DNA of 64,000 bases from positions 1 to 64,000 of the forward strand of contig CALVED010000008.1 in the NCBI GenBank assembly GCA_944326485.1, in the 5' to 3' direction. Of this stretch, positions 19,501 to 28,881 are shown one piece after another (the first letter of the stretch is position 1; every line of letters starts with the position of its first letter). The notes beneath the pieces were generated by a model. It had not been told where the DNA came from. It searched no databases and was given only the letters and a program-made list of their open reading frames with translations. The translations under genes and the position numbers were made by a program. This stretch comes from Candidatus Gastranaerophilales bacterium (GTDB taxonomy: Bacteria > Cyanobacteriota > Vampirovibrionia > Gastranaerophilales > Gastranaerophilaceae).

Positions 19501-20094
19501 ATGGAACCTGTTAATATGTTGGCAATTGAAGCATATGATGATGTAAAACAAAGACAGGAAGAAAAAAAGGAACAAATTGCTACATTAACTAATGAGCGAA
19601 AACAAATTCTTGAAAAAATGAATGGGTATGAGCAAATAAAAAAAGAAACATTTATGAAAACTTATAATAATATAAATGAAAATTTTAAAGACATTTTTGC
19701 TAAATTATCAGAAGGAGAAGGAACTCTGATGCTTGAGAATCCTGAAAATCCTTTTGAAGGCGGACTTACAATTGAGGCTCAACCGAGGGATAAGAAAAAA
19801 CAAAAGCTAGGAGCTATGTCGGGTGGTGAAAAATCATTGACCGCACTTGCTTTAGTATTCGCAATACAAAAATATTTACCTGCACCTTTTTATGCATTAG
19901 ATGAAGTTGATGCTAATCTGGATGGAATTAATGTAGAACGTTTGGCGGAAATTATTCAACAACAAGCAAAAAATACGCAATTTATAGTAGTTAGTCATAG
20001 AAAACCTATGATAGAATCAGCTAATAGGACAATAGGTGTGACTCAAAAAGAACATGGGAAAACCCGTGTTACCGGTGTAAAATTTAGGGACTAA
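16597..20094 (+). CDS. smc: Chromosome segregation protein SMC
   Basis: SMC is the ATPase of the bacterial condensin that organises and segregates the chromosome with ScpA and ScpB. The 1165 residues show Walker A GPNGSGKSN at 31-39, long heptad coiled coils, a central hinge (about residues 500-660, VHAPLLQLGSVDKEYSTALE, then a Gly-rich MGGRM), the second coil, the ABC signature GAMSGGEKS and Walker B (FYALDEVDANLDG). No ribosome site is obvious before the ATG. It heads the smc-scpA-scpB operon, four bases before scpA. Confidence 0.97.
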   Translation: MYIKELEVDNFKSFASDITIPFLKGFTTISGPNGSGKSNIIDSILFALGLTSARNLRTEQLSDFISTHTKKNEAYVKVVFEPENNEEEAITVARKIRKSSQGFNSVYYLNDQVSTLTEIHTRLEKYRITPNSYNVMMQGDVMSITNCSTVERRKIIDEIAGIADFNRRIEKAQEELLTVEERVENANLILTEIESHIERLAQEKETALKYQKLKTEKFQLESQITTVKYFDIKRNLELAHQNILEFNKKKKEEENNLKKLEEELVEIKKKYNDISELVKNNGEAEQIETKKQLEELKGQISRKNLAISSVEKMIHDNLKTIENSKNGIENHKEKIEKINLKIEDKKAEIIQIEENIKIQEEELKKILEEVSGLNQNADKQIEERNNLKKELEKLKEEEWNIKSETIPLETELATSKKDIENAKKTLSELDLFKKNFKDNQDKLQVQIEELTKELSDYKLAQENVIYNLDKNKNEISDLMHDMQVAQKKIYTIEAQKNAYEEINLGRAIDSILKAKIRGVHAPLLQLGSVDKEYSTALEVAMGGRMKNIVVDDEDVARVCVEYLKTARAGVATFLPLNRMKKTPSSLKIPKEKGVIDFAINLINFDDKYLDAFYYALGDTLIVEDYACAKRLIGKFRLVTLDGSLFEKSGAITGGDRRDVGLKFSQNQDDELNKYKSRFSELQKQYAILDKTKNELEEKQEKIRSNYSNTMTALNGAKIELNNLVNNSKNNEQKIEECNKIIKENTPKVESIEKKLEKYEEKLVALNEQMLILQDKIAEIESKMSEGELKKLKEMTSAIENQIKEYQNKILKCNTEINESNRDIDFNNELIRAKEEQIQRLIKDNEIGEQDKTKYNEEIKEIELKCLELEEKIKALGEKLIQLQKQRDLIQEELLNAETQKNKTANEIEKISEQVEAFKSRRRELEPQLEEIRNELKENQVDINMLVPTEISTEEITGKIQRLQKRMEEMEPVNMLAIEAYDDVKQRQEEKKEQIATLTNERKQILEKMNGYEQIKKETFMKTYNNINENFKDIFAKLSEGEGTLMLENPENPFEGGLTIEAQPRDKKKQKLGAMSGGEKSLTALALVFAIQKYLPAPFYALDEVDANLDGINVERLAEIIQQQAKNTQFIVVSHRKPMIESANRTIGVTQKEHGKTRVTGVKFRD

Positions 20095-20098
20095 GTGA

Positions 20099-20968
20099 AT
20101 GTTAAATCCAAAGGATACAAATAATTTTTATATACAGAGTTCAACTAAATCTTATGAAAAAGATTTAGGATTTAATCCTGACTCAATATTAGATACACCA
20201 TCAGATGAGCTTGATGGAATTGAAGTTTTAGTTCAAATGGCAAAGCAAGGAAAAATTGATCCTTGGAATATTGATATAGCTGATATTGCCGATAAATATA
20301 TGCTTCACATAGCTGAGAGTAAATCTAATAATTTAAGAGTTACAGGTAGGGCATTATTCTTTCTTGCTGTTTTGTTAAAATTAAAATCTAATATATTAGT
20401 AGGAATGGATTCTTCTCAATTTGATGTTCAAGAAGAATTCAATCCTGAATATGATGATGATAACGATTCAAGATTTTCAGATGATTTATACTATATGGAT
20501 TATCCTGACAATGTTATACCAATAGAAGATATTATACAAAGAAGAACAAGTGTAAAATTAAACAGGAACAGGATAGTAACTTTAAAAGATTTAATAAGGC
20601 AGTTAGAGTTTTATGAACAATTAGATAAAAAGCAAGCAATAAAGAATTCTTTAGAAAGAGCTAAAAGAAGAGTTCGTAATTATGCTAATATGTCTGCAGA
20701 TGATATTATCAACCTTGCGCATGAAGAATATATTGAAAGTAGTGTTAAGATTCTTCATGAAAATCTAATTAAAATTTTCGAGAAAGAAGAAAGGGTTGAG
20801 TTAAATACATTAACATTGTTAGGTCTTGATAAGATATCTGCATATATAGCATTATTATTCTTATCAGCAGAAAGTGAATTTGATTTAGAACAAGAAGAAT
20901 TTTATTCTGATTTATATGTTGTAAAAGGTAAGGTTCCTTCAAAAGAACAAGAAGAACAAACGGCGTAG
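20099..20968 (+). CDS. scpA: Segregation and condensation protein A
   Basis: This is the kleisin subunit that bridges the SMC heads. The 289 residues have the diagnostic N-terminal helices (DELDGIEVLVQMAKQGKIDP, then WNIDIADIADKYM) and a C-terminal winged helix (from about residue 215). An acidic insertion at about 115-140 (EYDDDNDSRFSDD) enlarges the middle. It follows smc by four bases and scpB follows by nine. Confidence 0.93.
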   Translation: MLNPKDTNNFYIQSSTKSYEKDLGFNPDSILDTPSDELDGIEVLVQMAKQGKIDPWNIDIADIADKYMLHIAESKSNNLRVTGRALFFLAVLLKLKSNILVGMDSSQFDVQEEFNPEYDDDNDSRFSDDLYYMDYPDNVIPIEDIIQRRTSVKLNRNRIVTLKDLIRQLEFYEQLDKKQAIKNSLERAKRRVRNYANMSADDIINLAHEEYIESSVKILHENLIKIFEKEERVELNTLTLLGLDKISAYIALLFLSAESEFDLEQEEFYSDLYVVKGKVPSKEQEEQTA

Positions 20969-20977
20969 AGGTATAAT

Positions 20978-21493
20978 ATGGACTTAAAATCAAGAATAGA
21001 AGCTGTATTATTTGTAACCGGAAGAGCTGTTGATTTAAAAGAGATTGCTAAAATATTAGAGGCTGATGAGCAGGAAGTTGAAGATGCAATGTTATCATTA
21101 ATTGTTGATTATTCTTCTCGTGATGGTGCTCTTGAAATAGATGATGAAAATGGTTACATAATTCAAGTAAAAGATGAATACATGGATATAGTTGAGAAAC
21201 TATGTCCTGTTGATATATCAAACGCTGTATTGAAAACATTGACTGTTATTGCTTTAAAAGAACCTATAAGGCAATCAGAATTAAAAGAGCTAAGAGGATC
21301 AACAGCCTATGAACATGTTCAAGAATTAGTTGATAAGGGTTTAATAAGCAGAAAAAAAGATAAAAATGGAAGATCATATAATCTAAAGACAACGGAGAAA
21401 TTTGCCGAATATTTTAAAATAAAAGGCAATTCAGAAATTCTGTCGAAAATGGAAACAAAAAAATTGTCAGAATTATTAGAATTAAATAAATAA
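20978..21493 (+). CDS. scpB: Segregation and condensation protein B
   Basis: ScpB is the KITE-type partner that binds ScpA. The 171 residues are two winged-helix domains; the family start RIEAVLFVTGRAVDLKEIAK and the motif LKTLTVIALKEPIRQSELKE (close to the usual LETLAIIAYKQPITRAEIE) are clear. It completes the condensin operon; the next gene starts 14 bases later. Confidence 0.94.
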   Translation: MDLKSRIEAVLFVTGRAVDLKEIAKILEADEQEVEDAMLSLIVDYSSRDGALEIDDENGYIIQVKDEYMDIVEKLCPVDISNAVLKTLTVIALKEPIRQSELKELRGSTAYEHVQELVDKGLISRKKDKNGRSYNLKTTEKFAEYFKIKGNSEILSKMETKKLSELLELNK

Positions 21494-21507
21494 TTTAAGG
21501 AGAATAT

Positions 21508-23388
21508 ATGGAAGATAAAGATGAAAATCAAATTAATAATCAAGATGATTTTGAATTTGAAAAATATCCTGAAGATGATGAAAAAAATATATCTAACATA
21601 GAATCTTCACAAATATCTGATGATATATTATTAGATCAAGATGATGATGGTTTTGAAAAGTATAAAGAAGATGATAATGATTCTTCAACATTAGTTCCGG
21701 TTCCTCCTTTTGTTGGTGGTCTTGAAGTAGAGAACATGGAAAATAGTAATAATCAGCCAGATGAATTTCCTGTTATTAAAATGGATCCAAAAGAAAAAGC
21801 GAGAAGAGCTGAAATAAGAGCAAGAATTAAAGAAGAAAAAAGGCGTAAACGAGAAGAAAAAGAGAAAAAAAGAAGAAATATGGTAATTACTGTTGTAGTT
21901 TTTGGCATATTACTTTTTATAATGTGGCTTGTTTATTTTACACTTACTGATGTAATGCCTGAACAATTGATAAATCAAGGGAAAAAATACCTTGAAGTTC
22001 ATGAATATAAAAAAGCAATGAATATGTTTAAACTTGCAGGAGATGCTAAACCTTATGATGAAGATCCTATTTATTATCAAGCTGTAGCACTTTCCAAAAT
22101 GCCGCTTACTTATGAAAATCAAAAAGCTTTATATGAAATATCGCAGCTTGAAGATTTTGATAAAGCAAGCAAATATGCTGATGCTGTTTTAACTAATATA
22201 AGAAAACAAATAGATAAAAAAATTGGTTCTAATTATGTTGATAATGTTTTATATGATGATATTGTTTTTAGATGGAATACAGATAAACCTATAAATTATT
22301 TTATTTCCAATAACAGTAATGTAACAAGAGAATACATGGATACAATAAGAAGTGCTTTTTCTTTATGGTCAACAGCAAGTAATGGAGAACTTATTTTCAG
22401 AGAAACCATGACTTCTTCAGATGCAGATATTATTGTATCGTTATTAAATAATATTGTAATGAATTCTAATAGAGTTAGTGATATTAACAAAAGCGGAAAT
22501 GTTACTCCTATTATCAATAATAATGTTTTAGAAAAAGTTGAGGTAGATTTAAAGACTAATTATACAAACGGAAGACCATATGAACTTGGTGGGTTTAGAA
22601 TGGTTGCTCAACATGAAATAGGTCATGCTTTAGGAATTTGGGGTCATAGTTCAAATCCAAATGATATAATGTATTATGCTGGTGATTATATTAATGAAGT
22701 TAATCCTAATAAAAGTTTTTCAAAAAGAGATATTAACACATTAAATTTATTATATAAAATGGTTCCTGATATAATTAATACGCCAATAGATCCAAAGGAA
22801 TATGATAATTTATTTTATCACTATATAATTACAACTTTCCCCGGAGAAGATTTTGAACTTGAGATGCAAAGATTGTTAGCTTCTTTGAGAGATGATACAA
22901 GAAATATTCCTGCTTGGGTAGATTTAGCTATAAATTATGGTATAAAAAAACAATATAAACGTTCTAATACAATTTTAAAAAGTATTCTACCGTTAACCAG
23001 AAATTATAGTCAGTTCCAATTTGTTATTTTATATAATATGGCTGCTAATTATTATAAAATGAAAGATTATAGAACAACAGAAAAATTATTACAGATGACC
23101 AAAATGTACGGTGAAGATTTAGATGTTCATATTTTAGAAGCATTTAATGACCTTAAATTAGATAGAATAGAATTGGGTAGAGGCAAACTGGAAGTATTAA
23201 ATAATAAGTATCCTGAACATATTGAAATTGCATTAAAGCTTGCTCAAGTATATTACTTCGAAAATGAAAAGCTTAAAGCTAAAGAAGTTATAGAAAAGTT
23301 ATTGAAGGTAAATCCTGATGCAATTAGAGATAGAAGGGTACAAAAATATCGTAAATATCTTATGAAATATACAGCTAAAGAAAAATAG
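21508..23388 (+). CDS. Membrane-anchored M10-type metalloprotease with TPR repeats
   Basis: The product has 626 residues. A very acidic N-terminus with two F-E-K-Y-x-E-D-D repeats and a basic Lys/Arg stretch (residues 97-123) precede one membrane segment (about 125-147), so the remainder probably faces out. A TPR-like unit follows (about 150-200), then a metzincin domain with HEIGHALGIWGH at 369-380 and the Met-turn NDIMYY. H369, E370 and H373 are intact; the third histidine sits one residue later than in classic HExxHxxGxxH, a spacing I associate with cyanobacterial M10 proteins. C-terminal TPRs fill about 440-620. A strong AAGGAG precedes the ATG. Its place directly behind scpB suggests cotranscription with condensin genes, with no known functional reason. 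Confidence 0.82.
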   Translation: MEDKDENQINNQDDFEFEKYPEDDEKNISNIESSQISDDILLDQDDDGFEKYKEDDNDSSTLVPVPPFVGGLEVENMENSNNQPDEFPVIKMDPKEKARRAEIRARIKEEKRRKREEKEKKRRNMVITVVVFGILLFIMWLVYFTLTDVMPEQLINQGKKYLEVHEYKKAMNMFKLAGDAKPYDEDPIYYQAVALSKMPLTYENQKALYEISQLEDFDKASKYADAVLTNIRKQIDKKIGSNYVDNVLYDDIVFRWNTDKPINYFISNNSNVTREYMDTIRSAFSLWSTASNGELIFRETMTSSDADIIVSLLNNIVMNSNRVSDINKSGNVTPIINNNVLEKVEVDLKTNYTNGRPYELGGFRMVAQHEIGHALGIWGHSSNPNDIMYYAGDYINEVNPNKSFSKRDINTLNLLYKMVPDIINTPIDPKEYDNLFYHYIITTFPGEDFELEMQRLLASLRDDTRNIPAWVDLAINYGIKKQYKRSNTILKSILPLTRNYSQFQFVILYNMAANYYKMKDYRTTEKLLQMTKMYGEDLDVHILEAFNDLKLDRIELGRGKLEVLNNKYPEHIEIALKLAQVYYFENEKLKAKEVIEKLLKVNPDAIRDRRVQKYRKYLMKYTAKEK

Positions 23389-23402
23389 TAAAACTTTAGA
23401 GT

Positions 23403-24707
23403 TTAAATAATACCTGTTAAATCATATTCATAAGCTCCTGTTATTTTAGCGGTGATAATATCACCAGGAATAACAGGAGTCTTTGTTTCCAAATATATAA
23501 GACCATCTACTTCTGGTGCATCTTTATATGTTCTGGCTGTTATTATTCCGTTCTCATCTATAGATTCAATAATACATTCAATATTTTTATTTAACATATT
23601 TTTATTCAGTTCGCTTGATATTTTTTGCTGGAGTTTCATTAATAATTTTTTACGTTCTTTTTTTGTTTTTGCATTAATTTGAGGTTTTAAAGTATAAGCT
23701 TTTGTATTTTTTTCTCTTGAAAATTCAAAAATACCAACTCTATCAAGTTTCATTTCTTCAATAAAATTATATAATTCATCAAAATCTTCTTGAGTTTCAT
23801 TTGGGTAGCCAACAATAAAAGTTGATCTGATTGCAGCAGTAGGTATAAGTTTGCGAATTTTTTTTATAAGTTTCTTATAATCCATAACAGGTCTATTCAT
23901 ACTTTCAAGTATTTTTTTACTTACATGTTGAAGCGGGATATCAATGTATTTAACGACTTTATCAAGTTTATTAATTGTTGAAAGCAGATCATCTGTAAGC
24001 AGGGAAGGGTATGTATAAAGAATTCTAATCCAATTTAAGTTTTCAATTTTATTAAGTTCAATTAAAAGTTCTTTTAAAGATGGTTTTCCATATAAATCTT
24101 TACCATAGCTTGTTGTATCTTGTGCAATTAGACAGATTTCACTAACTCCTTTGTTTGTAAGTTCTTTAACTTCTTTAATTATATTTTCCATTTTCCTTGA
24201 AATATAAGGTCCTCTAAGTTTGGGGATAATACAATAACCGCATTCAAAATTGCAGCCTTCGGCTATTTTAACATAAGAGCTTGCTCCCATTGTTATTTGT
24301 TGTCTTTTAACATCTTCAGGATAAATATATTTTGGAGTTTCATTAACTGCAAATATTTTATTTTTATTTTTAATAATCTTTTTTGCAACGTCAGCTATTT
24401 TATCAATATCACTTGTCCCTAAAAATGCAAATGCTTCAGGGATAAGTTCTTGAAGTTCTTTTTTATATTTCTGAGGCAAACATCCTGTAATAATAATTTT
24501 TTTACCGCTGTTAATCATATCAAAAATAGATGCAACAGATTCTTTTTCGGCATCATTAATAAAAGAACAAGTATTTATAATAACAATATCTGCTTTAGTT
24601 TCATCAAGAGTAATTTCAAAACCGTTTGCAATGAGTTTACCGAGCATTAATTCAGAGTCGACAAGATTTTTCGCACATCCATGATTTATTAAAGCAATTT
24701 TACGCAT
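23403..24707 (-). CDS. rimO: Ribosomal protein S12 methylthiotransferase RimO
   Basis: RimO is a radical-SAM enzyme that methylthiolates the conserved Asp of ribosomal protein S12. The 434 residues have the N-terminal UPF0004 domain (NHGCAKNLVDSELM) whose cysteines hold a second 4Fe-4S cluster, the radical-SAM motif C-x3-C-x2-C in EGCNFECGYCIIPKLRGP, and a C-terminal TRAM domain. The IPKLRGP continuation favours RimO over MiaB. It lies 3 bases after the GT-C-like gene in a mutS-led operon. Confidence 0.94.
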   Translation of the reverse strand: MRKIALINHGCAKNLVDSELMLGKLIANGFEITLDETKADIVIINTCSFINDAEKESVASIFDMINSGKKIIITGCLPQKYKKELQELIPEAFAFLGTSDIDKIADVAKKIIKNKNKIFAVNETPKYIYPEDVKRQQITMGASSYVKIAEGCNFECGYCIIPKLRGPYISRKMENIIKEVKELTNKGVSEICLIAQDTTSYGKDLYGKPSLKELLIELNKIENLNWIRILYTYPSLLTDDLLSTINKLDKVVKYIDIPLQHVSKKILESMNRPVMDYKKLIKKIRKLIPTAAIRSTFIVGYPNETQEDFDELYNFIEEMKLDRVGIFEFSREKNTKAYTLKPQINAKTKKERKKLLMKLQQKISSELNKNMLNKNIECIIESIDENGIITARTYKDAPEVDGLIYLETKTPVIPGDIITAKITGAYEYDLTGII

Positions 24708-24710
24708 ATT

Positions 24711-26228
24711 CTACTTTCTTTTATATATTTTTATATTATTTATTTCTTGTTCTAAAGAATAATTATTATTAATCATCTCACAAAAATTATTAGCGTAGTC
24801 ACAAAAATAATTACTTCCGTATTCAATTGTGCTTAAAGGCATAATAACAAAATAATCCGCAGGATATTTGTTATAATGATTTAATACTTTGTTCTCTCCA
24901 AAGGTATCTGTATAATATAAAGGTACTAAATTGTGGAGAATATTGTCAGATTTTCTATCTGTGATGAAATTAATAAAAGCACCTTCCGGAAGAATTACAA
25001 CTTTATCTTCTTTTTTAGAATTCTGAATAATATAATCCGAAACAATTTTTATTGGTTCTCCGTCTTTTCGGAATGTATAAATATTACCTTTTTGTGTTTT
25101 AAGTAAATAGTTTTTATATTGAAGAGAATTAAAATCGTTGTAAGCGTAAAATAATATTAATGCACTAAGAATAATATATTTTAAATTTGTAATATTATTA
25201 AAACTTTCACATAATACTAATAAAGTTAGAAGGCATAAAGGTAATAAAAAAGCTCCCATATGATCAATATTTAAAAATAATATAAATTTAATACTTGCAA
25301 GAATGGATGCAATACAAAATATAAAAAGTGCAGTATTATTTCTGATTTTTTTTATAAATATTAAAAATAGAATAATATTTATTATTGGAAGAAAACCAAA
25401 AATTGCAGAAAATGGATTTCTAATAATCAGAAACAGATATTTTGAAGGTTCAAAAAAGTTTCCAAAATTAGAATAAAAAAGTCTCATATTATCAGATTTA
25501 GCCATTATTTTCATTAATTCAAAAGCCTCTTTAAGATTATCAAGGGTTAATCCTTGATAAAAAAGAATGCCAAAAGATAAAAATGGCATAATTAAAAAAC
25601 ATATAATTGATTTTATTTTCGTTTTAATATCAATGGGTTTTAAGAAAAATAGAACATATACTAATAAAAATGGGTAAAGTATAAACTCATATTTATTTAT
25701 TATACTTAAGCCTGAGAATAAGAATGATAAATAAAGATATTTATTAGAATCATTTTTTAAATATTTTACTAAAAATAATAAAGATAATAAGAACGAAGAT
25801 AGAGCATAAATTAATCCGTAAGAATAGGTAATATTTGAATTATATAAAAAAGTTGTGAATACAAGAGAAAAAACTGTGAAAATACTAATTAGAAAAGAGA
25901 AACTTTTTTTAAGGAATTCTCTTGAAATAAGGTATAGAGAAATAACAATAATAAAAGAATTAATAATTCCCATCCAATATAGAGTAAGTATTTTTTCTCC
26001 AAATGTTTTGAATAAAAGACCATTAAGTTGATAAGCAAAAGGACCATAGATATTAAAAATATTTTGATAAAGAATGCCACCATTTGCAACTTGCTGTGAT
26101 AAATAAAATTCTCTTCCCGTATCAACAGCTAAAAGTCCTTGATGTAAAAAGAAGAAAGGAAGACAAATTACAAAAATAATAAATATTATGAAAATAAGAA
26201 ACAAATCATGTTTAAAAACTTTCTGCAT
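24711..26228 (-). CDS. Polytopic membrane protein, GT-C glycosyltransferase-like
   Basis: The product has 505 residues when started at the ATG at 26228; a TTG at 26246 in the same frame would add six residues and overlap mutS, but has no better ribosome site. About ten hydrophobic segments fill residues 10-380. The first extracytoplasmic loop has AVDTGREFYLSQQVANGG, with the acidic residues typical of GT-C enzymes (PMT/ArnT type) that use lipid-linked sugar donors. The C-terminal 130 residues are soluble. Acceptor and sugar are unknown. It lies between mutS and rimO, which share no pathway with it. Confidence 0.7.
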   Translation of the reverse strand: MQKVFKHDLFLIFIIFIIFVICLPFFFLHQGLLAVDTGREFYLSQQVANGGILYQNIFNIYGPFAYQLNGLLFKTFGEKILTLYWMGIINSFIIVISLYLISREFLKKSFSFLISIFTVFSLVFTTFLYNSNITYSYGLIYALSSFLLSLLFLVKYLKNDSNKYLYLSFLFSGLSIINKYEFILYPFLLVYVLFFLKPIDIKTKIKSIICFLIMPFLSFGILFYQGLTLDNLKEAFELMKIMAKSDNMRLFYSNFGNFFEPSKYLFLIIRNPFSAIFGFLPIINIILFLIFIKKIRNNTALFIFCIASILASIKFILFLNIDHMGAFLLPLCLLTLLVLCESFNNITNLKYIILSALILFYAYNDFNSLQYKNYLLKTQKGNIYTFRKDGEPIKIVSDYIIQNSKKEDKVVILPEGAFINFITDRKSDNILHNLVPLYYTDTFGENKVLNHYNKYPADYFVIMPLSTIEYGSNYFCDYANNFCEMINNNYSLEQEINNIKIYKRK

Positions 26229-26238
26229 AATAAACTTT

Positions 26239-28812
26239 CTAATCAAAAGTAAGAGTGAGTTGAGGAATATCCGGATTATTATTTTTACCTTTTTTAGAAG
26301 ATAAGTCTTTAGAAAAATCTTTCTGTAGTTTATTCATAAGAGTTTGAGCTTTAGAAATAACGCAATCAGGTAAGCCTGCCATTTTCGCAACCTGAATGCC
26401 GTAGCTTTTGCTGGCAGAGCCTTCAACAACTTTTCTTAAAAATCTTATTTCACCATTTTCTTCAGTTAAAGTTATTCTATAATTTTTAATTTGTTCAATA
26501 GATTTAGGCATAACATTTAACTCATGATAATGAGTTGCAAAAATAGTTCTGGCTTTAATTTTAGTGGCAATATATTCAGCAACAGACCAAGCGATAGCAA
26601 CTCCGTCATAAGTAGATGTGCCCCTGCCTATTTCATCAAGTAAAATTAAACTTTTTTCGGTTGCACTGTTAAGAATATAAGCTGTCTCATTCATTTCCAC
26701 CATAAAAGTCGATTGTCCTAAAGATAAATCATCAACCGCCCCTACTCTTGTGAATATTTTATCAACAATTCCAATTCTTGCATAACTTGCAGGTACGAAA
26801 GAGCCAATTTGCGCTAGAAGAACAATCAGGGCATTTTGCCTCATATAAGTTGATTTACCTGCCATATTCGGACCTGTTAATATCATAAATTGAGTATCTT
26901 CATAGTTATGGATATCTGCAATCAGTTTTAAATCATTAGGAACATATTCTCCCATTGGTAGAATCTTTTCAACAACAGGATGTCTTCCGTCTTTAATATA
27001 AATTTCATTAGAATCATCAATTTCAGGTTTAACATAATTAGATTCAATTGCAACATTTGCAAAGGATAAAAGAACATCTGTTTTTGCAAGAAAATGTGCT
27101 GTTTCTTTTAATAAATCAACATAATTTTTTGAATATTCAACTAAATCATTAAATATTTTTTGTTCAAGCTCAATAGATTTAAATTGAGCAGAAAATACAT
27201 CACTTTCATGTTTTTTTAGTTCTTCCGTCATATATCTTTCAACATTTGTAAGAGTTTGTTTCCTGATATAATGCATTGGAACTTGAGAAAGATTTGACTT
27301 TGTAACTTCAATAAAGAATCCAAAATTTTTATTAAAAGTTACTCTTAAGTTTTTAATTCCTGTTTTTTGTTTTTCTTGTTCTTCAAAATTTTTAAGCCAT
27401 TCTTGGCCGCCTGAAATAAGATTTTTAAAATAATCTAAATCAGAATTAACATTTTCTCTTATAACTCCACCATCTTTAATAATAATTGGTGGGTCATCCG
27501 TTATTGTTCTGTTAATTATTGAAGCAAATTCGATTAATTCGTCAGTTTTGTCTGTAAAATTCTTTAAATAATCACTAGAAAAATTAGCAAAAATACTTTT
27601 CAAATTTGGTATTAATGAAAGAGAATCTTTAAGTGCAATAAAATCTCTCGGATTAATTCCTCCGTTACTTATTTTAACAGCAAGACGTTCAACATCACAT
27701 ATTTTTGATAAGAGATTAGATAAATTTATTCTTGCAGTAGAATTATTAATTAATTCTTCAACGGAATTTTGTCTTTTTTTAATTTCATCAATATTTTTAA
27801 CCGGCTGAGTAATCCAATTTTTTAAGAGCCTTGAACCCATTGGAGTTTTAACTTTATCTATAGCCCAATATAGGCTTCCATATTTTTGCTTGTCTCTTGA
27901 TGTTTGAATTAATTCTAAATTTCTTCTTGTATTAGCATCAATAGAAACAAATTCTGTTAATGAATATGGTGAGATTATATCAAATTTAGGAAGAACACCT
28001 TTTTGGGTTTCGATAAGATAATTAATAATAGCACCTGCGGAAAGGAATGCAGGTTTATATTCACTAAAACCGAATGCTTCAAGCGATACAACATTAAATA
28101 CTGTTTTTAAATTAGATATAGTTCTTTCTTCATCAAAATAAGAAGAAGAAACTTTTGTGCAAGGATATATTGAAGTTATTTCTTCCGGCAAGTCAATTTT
28201 TTCATCCGGAACTATTTGAAATGGTAATAATTTTTGTTTTTTAACAGGTCCAAGTATTTCCGCAGGTTTGACTCTTGCAAGTTCAGATAAAATATCTGCT
28301 AAAGAACCTTTTGTAACCTTAAATTCGCCTGTTGAAATATCGGAATATGCCAAACCAAAAACATTATTAACATTAATAATAGCAGCAAGATAATTGTTTC
28401 CTGTAGGCTCAAGTAAATTTAGTTCGGTAATGGTTCCAGCTGTAATTGTTTTAACAATATCTCTTTTAACTAATCCTTTAGCGTCTTTAGGGTCTTCCAG
28501 TTGCTCACAAACAGCTATTTTAAAGTTTTTTTCAATGAGTTTAGGAATATATGTATGAAGTGATTTAACAGGAATTCCTGCCATTGGGACTTTGCCTAAC
28601 TTTCCTCCATCTTTATGAGTTAATGTAAGGCCTAATTCTCTTGAAAAGAGAATTGCATCCTCAAAAAATCCCTCATAGAAATCTCCCATTCTATATAAAA
28701 GTACAATTCCTTGATATTGTTTTTTTATTTCAAGAAATTGCTTAAACATAGGAGTGGCAAGTTCTATATCTACATCACAACTATTTGCATTCTTGATTTC
28801 TTCATTTATCAT
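26239..28812 (-). CDS. mutS: DNA mismatch repair protein MutS
   Basis: MutS recognises mismatches and starts methyl-independent repair with MutL. I start at the ATG at 28812 (857 residues), because the conserved TPMFKQFLEIKKQY then sits close to the N-terminus as in other MutS proteins; an in-frame ATG at 28863 adds 17 residues with no family support. The mismatch wedge is F45-Y46-E47 in MGDFYE. The ATPase has Walker A GPNMAGKST and Walker B ILLDEIGRGTSTYDG. No strong ribosome site precedes the chosen start. It leads a mutS-glycosyltransferase-rimO operon and is divergent from the gene at 28.88 kb. Confidence 0.96.
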   Translation of the reverse strand: MINEEIKNANSCDVDIELATPMFKQFLEIKKQYQGIVLLYRMGDFYEGFFEDAILFSRELGLTLTHKDGGKLGKVPMAGIPVKSLHTYIPKLIEKNFKIAVCEQLEDPKDAKGLVKRDIVKTITAGTITELNLLEPTGNNYLAAIINVNNVFGLAYSDISTGEFKVTKGSLADILSELARVKPAEILGPVKKQKLLPFQIVPDEKIDLPEEITSIYPCTKVSSSYFDEERTISNLKTVFNVVSLEAFGFSEYKPAFLSAGAIINYLIETQKGVLPKFDIISPYSLTEFVSIDANTRRNLELIQTSRDKQKYGSLYWAIDKVKTPMGSRLLKNWITQPVKNIDEIKKRQNSVEELINNSTARINLSNLLSKICDVERLAVKISNGGINPRDFIALKDSLSLIPNLKSIFANFSSDYLKNFTDKTDELIEFASIINRTITDDPPIIIKDGGVIRENVNSDLDYFKNLISGGQEWLKNFEEQEKQKTGIKNLRVTFNKNFGFFIEVTKSNLSQVPMHYIRKQTLTNVERYMTEELKKHESDVFSAQFKSIELEQKIFNDLVEYSKNYVDLLKETAHFLAKTDVLLSFANVAIESNYVKPEIDDSNEIYIKDGRHPVVEKILPMGEYVPNDLKLIADIHNYEDTQFMILTGPNMAGKSTYMRQNALIVLLAQIGSFVPASYARIGIVDKIFTRVGAVDDLSLGQSTFMVEMNETAYILNSATEKSLILLDEIGRGTSTYDGVAIAWSVAEYIATKIKARTIFATHYHELNVMPKSIEQIKNYRITLTEENGEIRFLRKVVEGSASKSYGIQVAKMAGLPDCVISKAQTLMNKLQKDFSKDLSSKKGKNNNPDIPQLTLTFD

Positions 28813-28881
28813 AGCTATACTTAATGTAATATAAATTTTGCTATATTTCAATGAAAAAAACATGTATATAAAGGAGTTTTA

